DNA of 64,000 nt from Flavobacteriaceae bacterium GSB9 (GTDB lineage: Bacteria > Bacteroidota > Bacteroidia > Flavobacteriales > Flavobacteriaceae): positions 248,001-312,000 of the forward strand of contig CP062007.1 in the NCBI GenBank assembly GCA_022749295.1, written 5' to 3'. Positions 44,090-53,781 of the stretch are shown here, in pieces. A program made the position numbers and the translations under genes. Position 1 is the first letter of the stretch, and every line of letters begins with the position of its first letter. The notes below the pieces were generated by a model that did no database searches, had not been told where the DNA came from, and saw only the letters and a program-made list of their open reading frames with translations.

Positions 44090-44097
44090 CAAATTTA
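44090..44097 (-). promoter_or_regulatory. Candidate -7 box for the SAM hydrolase-gldF operon
   Basis: On the minus strand this reads TAAATTTG, matching TAnnTTTG, about 39 bases before the SAM hydrolase start codon. No -33 TTTG is found at the right distance. Confidence 0.45.
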
Positions 44098-44291
44098 TGT
44101 ATTTTTGAGTTTTAGTAAATAGTAACACAAACCTACACAAATTTTGTTTTCGTTTTAAATATTATAAATGAAAAATTGTGGGGTTATTAACAATACGAAA
44201 ATAGATTTCCTAAAAAAACCTTTAGATCGTCTGTTTTCAAAATGCCATAGCATTTAACATAATATAGTATTTAAAAAATAATTATAAGCCT

Positions 44292-45245
44292 TTGAACGAA
44301 ATCATTCTTGAACTCGAAGAGATTACTCCAAAAGAGTTTTTTGGAGCACAAAACGCTAATATTGAACTTTTAAAAAAGTACTTCCCCAAGTTAAAAATTG
44401 TAGCCCGTGGTAATAAAATAAAAGCTTTTGGCGATGAAGAACTGTTAGAAGAGTTTGACCGCCGTATGACCATGCTTTTTAAGCATTACGGAAAATACAA
44501 CAAAATCGATGAGAACACTATAGAACGTGTACTAACGAGTCAAAGTAGTGACGATTATACCACCTCGAAGCAAAGTGGAGAAGTTATTGTTCATGGCGTA
44601 GGAGGTAGATTGATAAAGGCACAAACCGCCAATCAACGTAAATTGGTGGAATTGGTTAGAAAAAACGATATGGTTTTCGCCATAGGCCCTGCCGGAACAG
44701 GTAAAACATATACAGGTGTAGCATTGGCCGTACAAGCTCTTAAAAACAAAGAGGTTAAGCGTATTATTTTAACACGTCCCGCCGTAGAAGCAGGTGAAAA
44801 TTTAGGGTTCTTGCCTGGTGATTTAAAAGAAAAGCTAGATCCATACATGCAACCCCTTTACGATGCATTGCGTGATATGATCGCTCCTGAAAAACTGGCC
44901 CATTATATCGAAAATGGTACCATTCAAATAGCACCGTTGGCTTTTATGCGTGGACGCACGTTAGATAACGCTTTTGTTATTTTAGATGAAGGGCAAAATA
45001 CCACTCATGCCCAAATGAAAATGTTTTTGACCCGAATGGGAAAAAATGCCAAGTTTTTGCTCACGGGCGATCCAGGGCAGATTGATTTACCACGTCGAAC
45101 CATTTCTGGGCTAAAAGAAGCACTTCTAATTTTAAAAAACGTAGAAGGTGTTGGGATAATATTTTTAGACGACAAAGATGTTATCCGTCACAAACTGGTT
45201 AAAAAAGTGATAGCTGCATATAAAAGCATAGAGAATAGAGAATAA
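44292..45245 (+). CDS. phoH: PhoH family ATPase
   Basis: The 317-residue protein has an N-terminal KH-like region (1-80), Walker A 'GPAGTGKT' (132-139) and Walker B '[10 protein letters not shown]' near 228-237, with '[11 protein letters not shown]' after it. PhoH proteins bind ATP and RNA and are linked to phosphate stress and RNA metabolism. The start codon is TTG (44292); no ATG or GTG precedes the conserved '[19 protein letters not shown]' in frame, and relatives begin with the same residues. It overlaps purC by one base (TAATG). Confidence 0.93.
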   Translation: MNEIILELEEITPKEFFGAQNANIELLKKYFPKLKIVARGNKIKAFGDEELLEEFDRRMTMLFKHYGKYNKIDENTIERVLTSQSSDDYTTSKQSGEVIVHGVGGRLIKAQTANQRKLVELVRKNDMVFAIGPAGTGKTYTGVALAVQALKNKEVKRIILTRPAVEAGENLGFLPGDLKEKLDPYMQPLYDALRDMIAPEKLAHYIENGTIQIAPLAFMRGRTLDNAFVILDEGQNTTHAQMKMFLTRMGKNAKFLLTGDPGQIDLPRRTISGLKEALLILKNVEGVGIIFLDDKDVIRHKLVKKVIAAYKSIENRE

Positions 45246-46192
45246 TGAGTAATACAATTATAGATACCAATTTTAATTTTCCAGGACAAAAAAATGTTTA
45301 TAAAGGAAAAGTAAGAGAAGTTTATAATATTAACGATGAGCAATTGGTTATGATTGCCACTGATAGGCTTTCGGCCTTCGATGTCGTTATGCCAAAAGGA
45401 ATTCCTTATAAAGGGCAAATATTAAACCAAATAGCCACCAAAATGATGGCCGCTACCGAAGATTTAGTGCCCAATTGGCTAACATCCACACCTGATCCCA
45501 ATGTGGCCGTTGGACATCTGTGTGAACCTTTTAAAGTTGAAATGGTTATTCGTGGTTACATGTCTGGGCATGCAGCTCGTGAGTACAAGGCAGGAAAACG
45601 AATGCTTTGCGGCGTACCTATGGCAGAGGGTATGAAAGAAAACGATGCATTTCCAGAACCTATAATTACGCCAGCAACAAAAGCAGAACAAGGCGACCAT
45701 GACGAGGATATTTCTCGGGAAGATATTTTAAAACGCGGTATTGTTTCAGAGGAAGATTATTTGGTTTTGGAAGATTACACCCGTAAACTATTTCAAAGAG
45801 GAACAGAAATAGCAGGCTCTCGTGGATTGATTTTGGTTGATACCAAATACGAATTCGGAAAAACCAAAGACGGAAAGATTGTGTTGATTGATGAAATCCA
45901 TACTCCAGATTCCTCGCGTTATTTTTATGCCGATGGGTATGAAGAACGTCAGAAAAAAGGTGAACCACAAAAACAATTGTCAAAAGAGTTTGTACGCCAA
46001 TGGTTAATCAGTAATAATTTTCAAGGTTTGGAAGGACAAAAGGTACCTTACATGAGCGATGAGTATATTCAGTCCGTGTCCGAACGTTATATCGAACTTT
46101 ATGAAAACATAACTGGGGAAACTTTTGAAAAAGCAGATGTTTCAAATATCCAAAGTAGGATAGAGGCTAATGTTTTGGCGTATTTAAAATAA
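45245..46192 (+). CDS. purC: SAICAR synthetase PurC
   Basis: The 315-residue protein matches the long form of phosphoribosylaminoimidazole-succinocarboxamide synthase. It has '[11 protein letters not shown]' (19-29) near the ATP site, '[19 protein letters not shown]' (about 39-57), and '[20 protein letters not shown]' near 217-236. It makes SAICAR from CAIR and aspartate in purine synthesis. It follows phoH with a one-base overlap, so the two are coupled. Confidence 0.96.
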   Translation: MSNTIIDTNFNFPGQKNVYKGKVREVYNINDEQLVMIATDRLSAFDVVMPKGIPYKGQILNQIATKMMAATEDLVPNWLTSTPDPNVAVGHLCEPFKVEMVIRGYMSGHAAREYKAGKRMLCGVPMAEGMKENDAFPEPIITPATKAEQGDHDEDISREDILKRGIVSEEDYLVLEDYTRKLFQRGTEIAGSRGLILVDTKYEFGKTKDGKIVLIDEIHTPDSSRYFYADGYEERQKKGEPQKQLSKEFVRQWLISNNFQGLEGQKVPYMSDEYIQSVSERYIELYENITGETFEKADVSNIQSRIEANVLAYLK

Positions 46193-46306
46193 ACACTAAC
46201 AAAAAACACTGCTAACCGCTTCGTTGAAGTGTTGTTGTGTTTAAACCGTAATTGTTTACAGAAATATAATTTAAAAAAGAGTAGGAAGAAATATCACAAA
46301 GATACC

Positions 46307-47080
46307 CTATAATTCTTTAAGTCTTATATTTTTAAACTCAACTTTCATTGGAGGGCCAGTATGTACTTGGAGGCCGATAAAACCGGATTTTAAATGGTTT
46401 TCAGGATTTTTGTCGGTAACATCACTCATAAGGATGCCATTCACAAAATGCTTTAGCCTATTGCCGTTGGCAATTATGTGAAAGCTGTTCCAGTTATTTG
46501 GTTTAATATGTTTGGCCAAATCATCGGGATTGCCCAAAGATTCAATAACTTCTAAACTTTGCCATCTATTGTTTTTTATATTAAGTTTCAGGGAGTCTGG
46601 GTTTAGCGCTTTAGGTTGTGGATGCACAATTGTTTTTTCACCTCGGCTGGCCAATGTGGTTCTTCCCCGTTCTTCGTAGTTCATGCCGGTATATCGCATT
46701 CTACCGTCGATATCGCCTTGAAACCCTTTTAAGGCATGTGGTAGTGAATCAATAAATGCGCTACGGTAGTTAATTCCGCTATTGCCTTTATCGGAAATTT
46801 TAAAGTCTAATTTAAGCTCAAAATTTGAAGGCGTGCCACCTTTCCAAATAATAAATGTATTTCTTTTTAGCAGTGTTTCAGGAGTGACCTCACCAATCAA
46901 ACTACCATTATTTACGCTCCAATATATAGGGTTACCTTCCCAGTTGTCAAGGTTTTTTCCGTTGAAAATACTAATAAAGCCGTATGTGTTTGTTTCAGAT
47001 TTATTTTTGCAACCAAGTACAGTTAAAAAAATGAACACAACCATCAATATTTTGGTAAAGCTACATTTATTATGAAACAT
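46307..47080 (-). CDS. DUF1080 (3-keto-disaccharide hydrolase-like) lipoprotein
   Basis: The 257-residue lipoprotein (signal ending 'LTVLGC', Cys at residue 23) has a beta-jelly-roll DUF1080 domain (about 34-255): 'FISIFNGKNLDNWEG', 'NFELKLDFKISDKGNSGINY' and the end 'GFIGLQVHTGPPMKVEFKNI'. DUF1080 proteins act on glycosides; several are 3-keto-disaccharide hydrolases. I place the start at 47080, where the signal peptide begins; the longer reading adds an extra N-terminal segment. It is a single leftward gene. Confidence 0.9.
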   Translation of the reverse strand: MFHNKCSFTKILMVVFIFLTVLGCKNKSETNTYGFISIFNGKNLDNWEGNPIYWSVNNGSLIGEVTPETLLKRNTFIIWKGGTPSNFELKLDFKISDKGNSGINYRSAFIDSLPHALKGFQGDIDGRMRYTGMNYEERGRTTLASRGEKTIVHPQPKALNPDSLKLNIKNNRWQSLEVIESLGNPDDLAKHIKPNNWNSFHIIANGNRLKHFVNGILMSDVTDKNPENHLKSGFIGLQVHTGPPMKVEFKNIRLKEL

Positions 47081-47202
47081 GTTTTTTGTTTTTAATACTC
47101 CTAATCTACTTAAAAATATCATAAGTATAAAAATAAGAGCGTCAAAGCAAAAAGATTACGCATTTATACCCTTATTTAAAGGGACTAATGTGATTTTTTG
47201 TG

Positions 47203-47988
47203 TTAATTATTGAAAATTACCACGCGTCCATTTAGCGATTGTTCGTTACGGTAATTGTTAATAGGCATGTTGTTTTTTAGTTTCATTACTTCTTCAACTG
47301 ATAGTACAATGGGTTCCTTAAAGACAATCCAGTTAACATTTTCTGAACATGGCGGGGTGGTTAGGGAGCCACTGTAGGAATAAAAATGTTTGTCTTTTGA
47401 AAACAGCTCCGATAAATCAATGTTTTGGTGAATTTCCTTTTCTGCACCGTTTTCAAGTGGCAAAAAGCTTTCAAAAAATTCAAAAAGTTGACTTTCGTCA
47501 CCTTCCTCTCCCAAAATGCCCAAAACCGTTATTACTCCTACTTTGTTTACATGTACCAAGTGCATTTCTATAGGGTAGGTAATGCCGTTTATTTTGTGTT
47601 CCGATGGTTCATGGAAATGTATTTGTTTTAGAAAATACGTTTTGTTTTTATAATTGATAGAATCGCCAGGTTCAAAATCGAACTGGATGGAGTGGCCGTT
47701 GTTTTCAACCTTTTTAATTAATGTTGTTGGGGTGTATTTAATTTTCAAATCACCTTTTGAAGCTACAGAATCGGTGTCTTTATGAATTATGTTTATTGGC
47801 GATTGATAATTGCCACCACAATCTGAATTTTTTTCAATTTCAACCCAATGTTCGGGCGACGTTTCTCCTGAATAACTCCAGTGGTTTTGACGGTGTTGGG
47901 TTTTATTGTTGTGGGCTGTTTTCTTATCATTTTTACAGGCCGAAAAAAGCATTGTAACTGCAAGTAGTAAAGGGAGGCTAGTTTTCAT
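47203..47988 (-). CDS. Alpha-class carbonic anhydrase lipoprotein
   Basis: The 261-residue protein has a lipoprotein signal ('AVTMLFSAC', Cys18) and a complete alpha-carbonic anhydrase domain. The zinc ligands are His124 and His126 in 'QIHFHEPSEH' and His143 in 'EMHLVH', with 'NYQSPINI' upstream and 'SLTTPPCSENVNWIV' near residue 215. It interconverts CO2 and bicarbonate, probably at the periplasmic side or the cell surface. A perfect 10-bp inverted repeat ends exactly at its start codon. Confidence 0.93.
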   Translation of the reverse strand: MKTSLPLLLAVTMLFSACKNDKKTAHNNKTQHRQNHWSYSGETSPEHWVEIEKNSDCGGNYQSPINIIHKDTDSVASKGDLKIKYTPTTLIKKVENNGHSIQFDFEPGDSINYKNKTYFLKQIHFHEPSEHKINGITYPIEMHLVHVNKVGVITVLGILGEEGDESQLFEFFESFLPLENGAEKEIHQNIDLSELFSKDKHFYSYSGSLTTPPCSENVNWIVFKEPIVLSVEEVMKLKNNMPINNYRNEQSLNGRVVIFNN

Positions 47989-48018
47989 CTCTAATTTTTA
48001 TGTGGGATAAAATTAGAG
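47989..48018 (-). promoter_or_regulatory. Inverted repeat abutting the carbonic anhydrase start codon
   Basis: CTCTAATTTT and AAAATTAGAG (47989-47998 and 48009-48018) are perfect 10-bp inverted repeats around ten bases. On the minus strand the second arm ends directly before the ATG at 47988. In RNA this would form a hairpin that closes on the start region; as DNA it could be an operator. Confidence 0.55.
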
Positions 48019-48069
48019 CTTAACAAGATTTTAAATCCTAACTTTTGTCAGTTTTGCTATTTTTTGTTC

Positions 48070-48103
48070 AAAAAAAATCCCAATCCTAAAAAGGATTGGG
48101 ATT
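48070..48103 (-). terminator. Terminator after the OmpA lipoprotein gene
   Basis: Read leftward, AATCCCAATCC (48103-48093) pairs with GGATTGGGATT (48086-48076), a perfect 11-bp stem with a six-base loop, followed by a run of T. It ends the ompA-type transcript 24 bases after its stop. Confidence 0.9.
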
Positions 48104-48127
48104 CTTAAATTTAGTATTATCAACAGA

Positions 48128-48964
48128 TTAGTTACCTGCTTCTAAGTTTTTCATTTCTTTTTCAATCATGTCGTAGAACTGATCGATTTTTGGCATAACC
48201 ACGATACGCGTACGTCTGTTTTTAGCACGGTTCTCTGCTGTGTTGTTTTCCACTAACGGTACATATTCTGCACGTCCTGCTGCAATTAATTGTTGTGGGT
48301 TAACATCTAAGTCTTCTAAAACTCTTACAACAGAAGTTGCACGTTTTACACTTAAGTCCCAGTTGTCCAGTAAAGGCTCTTTTCTATATGGTACATTGTC
48401 TGTGTGGCTTTCAACCATACATTCAAAATCTGGTTTGCTGTTTACTACTTTGGCAACTTTAGCAAGAACTTCTTTAGCTCTTGATGTTACTGTATAGCTT
48501 CCGCTTTTAAATAATAATTTATCGGCAATAGAAATAAATACAACGCCTTTTTCAACATTTACCTCAATGTCTGGGTCATTGATGCCTACTTCACGTTTTA
48601 AGCTTGTTACCAACGCTAAAGTTACACTGTCTTTTTTGGTTAGGGCATCTTGTAAACGTGTGATTTTTAAATCTTTTTCTTTCATGCTCTCTAACGTTTT
48701 TTCGATGTTAGAAGCACCTTTGGCAGATAGTACCTGTAGGTTTTCGTTGTAGTTTCTTAAGTCTTCAACTTGCTCTTCTAAAGCGGTGGCTCTTGCTGTA
48801 GCTGAAGCTCTGTCTTCCAAACAAGAGTTCAATTTTACAGTAGCAGAATTCAATAAATCTTGAGTTTCTTTTTGTTTTGCTTGAAGATCGGTATATAGTT
48901 TTTTAGATACACATGAGCTTAAAAATATCATGGACGATAAGCTAAGCAATAAAACTTTTTTCAT
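48128..48964 (-). CDS. OmpA family lipoprotein with coiled coil
   Basis: The 278-residue lipoprotein (signal ending 'MIFLSSC', Cys at residue 18) has a coiled-coil region (about 25-120) and a C-terminal OmpA peptidoglycan-binding domain (about 150-265), recognisable from 'VEKGVVFISIADKLLFKSGS', 'CMVESHTDNVPY' and 'NRAKNRRTRIVV'. Such proteins anchor the outer membrane to peptidoglycan. It is a single leftward gene with a strong terminator. Confidence 0.92.
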   Translation of the reverse strand: MKKVLLLSLSSMIFLSSCVSKKLYTDLQAKQKETQDLLNSATVKLNSCLEDRASATARATALEEQVEDLRNYNENLQVLSAKGASNIEKTLESMKEKDLKITRLQDALTKKDSVTLALVTSLKREVGINDPDIEVNVEKGVVFISIADKLLFKSGSYTVTSRAKEVLAKVAKVVNSKPDFECMVESHTDNVPYRKEPLLDNWDLSVKRATSVVRVLEDLDVNPQQLIAAGRAEYVPLVENNTAENRAKNRRTRIVVMPKIDQFYDMIEKEMKNLEAGN

Positions 48965-49061
48965 AATTTAATAAAGGATTAATGTTTCGTGTTAATTGTT
49001 CTCACAAAAATATATAAAAATCTACCGTTTTAAGCATTTTAACAAAACTTTTACGAACTAT

Positions 49062-50051
49062 TTATGAAATTTTGTAATAACAATTTCTTTTTATGAAGTA
49101 GTCGACCACAATAGACGGTTTTTGGTAATAATTTATCTTGTTTTTTTGTGCTCTCCGTTGTTTAAGAAGTCTCTTTAAGTGAAAATAAAAACTAAAATGG
49201 GCTTTTATTATGGCAGCGATGTGTCTTGGTTTAAATTCCCACAAAAATTTAAATGCTGCTATGCCATCCAAAACAAGACGGGTAAAAAGTTTGCTGAATA
49301 TTGGGCCACTCGCATTTTTGGTGAGTGCAAATAGGCTGTTTCTAAAATTTAAAAAGGTTTTTTTAGGGTTTGAATTGCTAAGCGTGGCGCCACCAACATG
49401 AAATACAGTTGAATGCCCTACATATTGAACGGTATAGCCTCTGTTTTTTGCCCGCCAACACAAATCGATTTCTTCCATGTGGGCAAAAAAGTGCTCGTCA
49501 AAACCATTCAATTCTTTAAAAACAGTACTTCTCACAAACAAGCAAGCTCCAGAGGCCCAGAATATTTCTGTTATATCATTGTATTGCCCATAGTCTTTTT
49601 CAATGGTGTTAAAAATGCGTCCTCTGCAAAATGGGTAGCCGTATTTATCAATAAAACCACCGGCAGCCCCGGCATATTCAAAAAAACTCTTCTTTTTGTA
49701 ATCAAGTATTTTTGGTTGAACAATGACAGTATTTTTTTCTATATTAAAGAGCTCAACAACAGGCTGAATCCAGTTTTCGGTTACTTCTACATCGCTGTTA
49801 AGCAAACAATAAATATCGGCATCAATTTGTTTTAAGGCGTCGTTGTAACCTTTTGCGTATCCACCATTTTCTTTATTTTTTATAATTTTTATTGAAGGAA
49901 AATGCGTTTCTACAAATTTTATGGAACTATCTGTTGAGGCATTATCGGCCAAATAAATTGTTGCTTCGCTAGAATATTTAATAACCGATGGCAAAAATTG
50001 CTCCAATAGGGCTTTTCCGTTCCAGTTTAGTATGACGATGGCAATATTCAC
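49062..50051 (-). CDS. Glycosyltransferase family 2 protein
   Basis: The 329-residue protein has the GT-A fold of family 2: 'MNIAIVILNWNGKALLEQFL' at the start, 'YLADNASTDSS' (33-43), 'DADIYCLLNSDVEVTENW' (75-92, DxD-like) and 'CWRAKNRGYTVQYVG' near 198. The C-terminal part is basic, with no clear membrane helices. The target sugar polymer is unknown. It overlaps the upstream HsdR-N gene by four bases, so the two are coupled. Confidence 0.9.
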   Translation of the reverse strand: MNIAIVILNWNGKALLEQFLPSVIKYSSEATIYLADNASTDSSIKFVETHFPSIKIIKNKENGGYAKGYNDALKQIDADIYCLLNSDVEVTENWIQPVVELFNIEKNTVIVQPKILDYKKKSFFEYAGAAGGFIDKYGYPFCRGRIFNTIEKDYGQYNDITEIFWASGACLFVRSTVFKELNGFDEHFFAHMEEIDLCWRAKNRGYTVQYVGHSTVFHVGGATLSNSNPKKTFLNFRNSLFALTKNASGPIFSKLFTRLVLDGIAAFKFLWEFKPRHIAAIIKAHFSFYFHLKRLLKQRRAQKNKINYYQKPSIVVDYFIKRNCYYKIS

Positions 50052-50494
50052 AGGGTATACTCAGGGATGTTTTTTAAGAAGCTGTAACGCTCGTTTTTAA
50101 AATCCATTTGACAATAATAGTGATTTATTCCGTTGGTAACCATTAAAAAGGTGGCATTCAACTTTAAATTATACCGCGCAATTTGATCAAAAGTGGTTTG
50201 GTCTATTTGTATATGTGGCGCTTTGCACTCTACAATTAAATATATGCTTCCGTTAGAATTGAAAACAACAATATCGTAGCGCTTTTTTAAACCGTTGAGG
50301 GTCAGTTCTTTTTCTACGTTAATCAACGAAGCGGGGTATTTTTTTTCATCCATTAAATACTGTACACAGTGTTGTCTTACCCATTCTTCGGGCTGTAAAA
50401 CAACGAATTTTTTACGGATACTATCAAAAATAGAAACTTTATTTTCTTTATTTTTGAAACGGAATGAATACTTTGGAAAATTAAGTGCCTGCAA
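50048..50494 (-). CDS. HsdR N-terminal domain protein
   Basis: The 148-residue protein matches the N-terminal domain of type I restriction subunit HsdR, a PD-(D/E)XK nuclease fold: 'RYDIVVFNSNGSIYLIVECK' (72-91) holds the Asp and the ECK motif. The pattern occurs in many Bacteroidetes as a lone small protein beside holA, and no HsdM or HsdS is nearby, so it is not a restriction system. The actual role is unknown. Confidence 0.88.
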   Translation of the reverse strand: MQALNFPKYSFRFKNKENKVSIFDSIRKKFVVLQPEEWVRQHCVQYLMDEKKYPASLINVEKELTLNGLKKRYDIVVFNSNGSIYLIVECKAPHIQIDQTTFDQIARYNLKLNATFLMVTNGINHYYCQMDFKNERYSFLKNIPEYTL

Positions 50495-50622
50495 AGCTTG
50501 TTTCGTTTATTCTTCAAAGTTAAACACAAAATAACAAATACCAATTTCAAAATATAAATTCTGTAGACAACCTTATAAATTTTGGAAATTTGCGCTTATA
50601 ACCTCAAATATTTAAAGAAGAT

Positions 50623-51627
50623 TTGGACGAAGTAAAACAGCTAGTTACAGATATTAAGAGCGGTAACATAAAACCCATATACTTTTTAATGGGGGAAGAA
50701 CCGTATTATATTGATAAGATTTCCGATTTTATAGAAGATACTATTTTAACCGAAGAAGAGCGAGGTTTTAACCAAGTGGTGCTTTACGGAAGAGATGTAA
50801 GCGTAGAGGACATTGTAAGCAATGCCAAGCGCTATCCGATGATGTCCGAACGGCAAGTCGTTATTGTAAAAGAGGCTCAAGATTTATCGCGTACCATTGA
50901 AAAATTGGCCAAATATGCCGAAAATCCACAGCCAACAACGGTTTTGGTAATCAATTATAAGTATAAAAAAATAGATAAGCGGAAATCACTTTACAAAACC
51001 ATTAGGAAATTAGGGGTGGTTTACGAGAGTAAAAAGCTTTATGAGAATCAGGTGGCTGATTGGATACGCCGTGTGCTTTCGCCAAAAAAATATGATATAT
51101 CACCAAAAGCGGCCCAAATGTTGGTTGAGTTTTTGGGTACCGATTTAAGTAAAATCAACAACGAGCTGGAAAAACTTAAAATTATATTACCAAAAGGCAC
51201 ACAAATCACACCAGAGCATATTGAGGAGAATATAGGAATAAGTAAAGACTACAATAATTTTGAGTTACGCAAAGCGGTTGGTGAACGCAACGCTACCAAA
51301 GCTTTTAAAATTGTGAAGTATTTTGGTGAAAACCCAAAGGATAATCCTATGGTTGTTACCGTTTCTTTATTGTTTAATTTTTTTTCTCAATTACTCCAAT
51401 TTCATGGCCTAAAAGATAAATCGCCAAGAAGTGTAGCTTCGGCCCTAAAAATCAATCCTTACTTTGTTAACGAATACATTGGTGCCGCAAGAAACTATCC
51501 GATGCGTAAAGTGAGTGCTGTGGTTGCAACCCTTAGGGAGTTTGATGTAAAGGGTAAAGGTGTTGGTGCAAATGCGGTGCCGCAAGGCGATTTGTTGAAA
51601 GAGCTTTTGGTACGCATTTTAAACTAA
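50623..51627 (+). CDS. holA: DNA polymerase III subunit delta
   Basis: The 334-residue protein is the delta subunit of the clamp loader, with 'YFLMGEEPYYIDKISDFIED' (20-39), the AAA+-like Walker-free core, and the C-terminal helical domain with 'FELRKAVGERNATKAF' near 210. The start is TTG (50623) and no closer ATG fits. It loads the clamp encoded by dnaN in this same window. It is divergent from the HsdR-N gene and is followed by ung. Confidence 0.93.
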   Translation: MDEVKQLVTDIKSGNIKPIYFLMGEEPYYIDKISDFIEDTILTEEERGFNQVVLYGRDVSVEDIVSNAKRYPMMSERQVVIVKEAQDLSRTIEKLAKYAENPQPTTVLVINYKYKKIDKRKSLYKTIRKLGVVYESKKLYENQVADWIRRVLSPKKYDISPKAAQMLVEFLGTDLSKINNELEKLKIILPKGTQITPEHIEENIGISKDYNNFELRKAVGERNATKAFKIVKYFGENPKDNPMVVTVSLLFNFFSQLLQFHGLKDKSPRSVASALKINPYFVNEYIGAARNYPMRKVSAVVATLREFDVKGKGVGANAVPQGDLLKELLVRILN

Positions 51628-51635
51628 TTAATGTT

Positions 51636-52304
51636 ATGGATGTCGGCATTCACTCCAGTTGGAAACCCTATTTAAAAGAAGAATTCAATAAACCTTATTT
51701 TAATAACTTGGTTGATTTTGTAAAATCTGAGTACAAAAGCCATACCTGTTACCCGCCTGGGAATAAAATATTCAATGCCTTTAATCATTGTCATTTTGAA
51801 GATGTTAAAGTGGTTATTATTGGTCAAGACCCTTATCATGGGCCGAATCAAGCCAATGGTTTATGTTTTTCTGTATCGGATGGAATAACCCACCCACCGT
51901 CACTAATAAATATTTTTAAAGAAGTTGAGTACGATTTAGGGATTCCATATCCTCAAAGCGGTAATTTAGAGCGGTGGGCCAAGCAAGGTGTGTTATTGCT
52001 CAATGCCTCTCTAACGGTTAGAGCGCATCAAGCCGGTAGTCACCAAAACAAGGGCTGGGAAACATTTACCGATGCCGTTATTCAATTAATAAGTACAAAA
52101 AAGGAAAATGTGGTCTTTTTGTTGTGGGGCGGATTTGCTAAAAAAAAGGTGAAGCTAATCGATAAAGCAAAGCATACCATTTTAAATTCAGGTCATCCTT
52201 CTCCTTTAAGTGCTAATAGAGGGTATTGGTTTGGAAATAAACATTTTAGTGCAGCTAATAAGTGGTTGGAATCCTCAGGGAAATCCCCAATTGATTGGAG
52301 TTAA
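51636..52304 (+). CDS. ung: Uracil-DNA glycosylase
   Basis: The 222-residue protein is family-1 uracil-DNA glycosylase. The catalytic motif is GQDPYHG (63-69) with Asp65, 'VVFLLWGGFAKKK' near 147-159 and 'HPSPLSANRG' (about 189-198) with the second catalytic His. It removes uracil from DNA in base excision repair. It lies eight bases after holA and is probably co-transcribed. Confidence 0.95.
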   Translation: MDVGIHSSWKPYLKEEFNKPYFNNLVDFVKSEYKSHTCYPPGNKIFNAFNHCHFEDVKVVIIGQDPYHGPNQANGLCFSVSDGITHPPSLINIFKEVEYDLGIPYPQSGNLERWAKQGVLLLNASLTVRAHQAGSHQNKGWETFTDAVIQLISTKKENVVFLLWGGFAKKKVKLIDKAKHTILNSGHPSPLSANRGYWFGNKHFSAANKWLESSGKSPIDWS

Positions 52305-52354
52305 AAAGTATTGATAACAAGACTGTTATGGAAAATAATTGATGTAAATAACAT

Positions 52355-52516
52355 TTAGCTGCCAGTTGGTGCAAGAATTTTCGTTTCGCTCTTTAATTTA
52401 ACCATAGTAAATTGTTTTGCTGAAGCCTTTTTTGCTTCTTTATTACAACTAAATTTAAGCAACAAAAAATTCACTAAGACTAAAAAAGAAATAATCAGAG
52501 TAATTGTTAAATACAT
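52355..52516 (-). CDS. 53-residue membrane peptide
   Basis: The ATG at 52516 starts a 53-codon frame with one transmembrane helix (MYLTITLIISFLVLVNFLLL region, 2-21) followed by a Cys in 'KFSCNKEAKKASAKQ' and a basic tail. Short proteins with this layout, a helix then a CNK-type turn and basic tail, are common in Flavobacteriaceae as I remember them. The function is unknown. It runs against the neighbouring ung and menB genes. Confidence 0.55.
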   Translation of the reverse strand: MYLTITLIISFLVLVNFLLLKFSCNKEAKKASAKQFTMVKLKSETKILAPTGS

Positions 52517-52935
52517 AGAGTTTGGAGTTTATTTACCAATAACCGGTAAATTGCATTTTTTTACGACGAAAAACAATTTTGTTGTAAAAAATATGTAATA
52601 TTAATATTATTTTTGTGTAAAATTAATAACAAAAGTACTACAAATCGATAAGAGTTACACTTAATTTTTATTTTTTATTGCTGTTTAAATTCTTCAGTAC
52701 AATATTTATAAATCAATAAAAAGTTAACTGTATTTTTATTGAAATGAAAATATGATTTAAGGCACCTGTAATTTTTAGGGTTGAAAAATTTTAAGTTTTA
52801 GATGGAATCATTAAATAAGTTCATGAATCAGTAACATACTTTGATGAATTCTTAAATTTTAAATTTTGTAAAGTATTCTTCCTTGTTAATCGTTAAAATT
52901 TATGAAATAAAATTTATTTTTGACGCAAATAACTA
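52517..52935. other. AT-rich intergenic region before menB
   Basis: The 419 bases hold no gene that I can support. A TATTTTTG at 52608-52615 fits TAnnTTTG, but it is over 300 bases before menB. A perfect 10-bp inverted repeat (TCAATAAAAA at 52713-52722 and TTTTTATTGA at 52733-52742) lies inside; its arms are nearly all A and T, so chance is likely. Confidence 0.6.
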
Positions 52936-53781
52936 ATGACTATGGAAGAACCAAAATGGGTCAAGGCCAAAGATTACGAGGATATTACTTATAAAAAGTG
53001 CAATGGCGTTGCTCGAATTGCTTTTAATAGACCTAACGTTAGAAATGCTTTTCGTCCTAAAACCACTAGTGAATTATATGACGCTTTTTACGATGCGAAT
53101 GAAGATGTAAACATTGGGGTGGTGCTATTATCGGCTGAAGGTCCTTCAACAAAAGATGGTGTATATTCTTTTTGCAGTGGTGGCGATCAAAAGGCTCGTG
53201 GGCATCAAGGTTATGTTGGTGAAGACGGTTACCACCGTTTAAATATTTTGGAAGTACAACGATTAATTCGTTTTATGCCTAAAGCTGTAATAGCCGTTGT
53301 ACCAGGATGGGCTGTTGGTGGTGGGCATAGTTTACATGTAGTATGCGATCTTACATTGGCTAGCAAAGAACATGCAATATTTAAACAAACCGATGCCGAT
53401 GTAACCAGTTTTGATGGCGGTTACGGTTCGGCGTATCTCGCAAAAATGGTAGGCCAAAAAAAAGCACGTGAAATCTTTTTCTTAGGACGAAATTATTCGG
53501 CACAAGAAGCCTTCGAAATGGGCATGGTTAATGCCGTGGTGCCGCATAATGAATTAGAAACTACTGCCTACGAATGGGCACAGGAAATATTAGCTAAATC
53601 ACCAACATCTATAAAAATGTTGAAATTTGCTATGAACTTAACAGATGATGGTATGGTGGGGCAGCAAGTTTTTGCAGGAGAGGCTACAAGACTTGCATAT
53701 ATGACCGATGAAGCTAAAGAAGGCAGAAATGCGTTTCTTGAAAAAAGACAGCCTAACTTCGATAAAAAATGGATTCCATAA
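52936..53781 (+). CDS. menB: 1,4-dihydroxy-2-naphthoyl-CoA synthase
   Basis: The 281-residue protein is MenB of the crotonase superfamily: 'RIAFNRPNVRNAFRPKTT' (27-44), 'YSFCSGGDQKARG' (75-87), 'VPGWAVGGGHSLHVVCDLTL' (122-141, oxyanion hole), and 'QTDADVTSFDGGYGSAYLAK' (150-169) with the Asp and Tyr of MenB. It cyclises succinylbenzoyl-CoA in menaquinone synthesis. The start may be at 52936 (MTMEE) or at the second ATG at 52942. It opens the men operon. Confidence 0.95.
   Translation: MTMEEPKWVKAKDYEDITYKKCNGVARIAFNRPNVRNAFRPKTTSELYDAFYDANEDVNIGVVLLSAEGPSTKDGVYSFCSGGDQKARGHQGYVGEDGYHRLNILEVQRLIRFMPKAVIAVVPGWAVGGGHSLHVVCDLTLASKEHAIFKQTDADVTSFDGGYGSAYLAKMVGQKKAREIFFLGRNYSAQEAFEMGMVNAVVPHNELETTAYEWAQEILAKSPTSIKMLKFAMNLTDDGMVGQQVFAGEATRLAYMTDEAKEGRNAFLEKRQPNFDKKWIP

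Noticed and set aside
50048-50494. Part of a type I restriction-modification system.
   Set aside because: Only the HsdR N-terminal nuclease-like domain is present, in a lone 148-residue protein. No HsdM or HsdS is nearby, and this gene beside holA is common in the phylum.
52713-52742. Terminator or regulatory hairpin in the gap before menB.
   Set aside because: The arms are almost entirely A and T and there is no T-run in the direction of any gene, so chance is likely.
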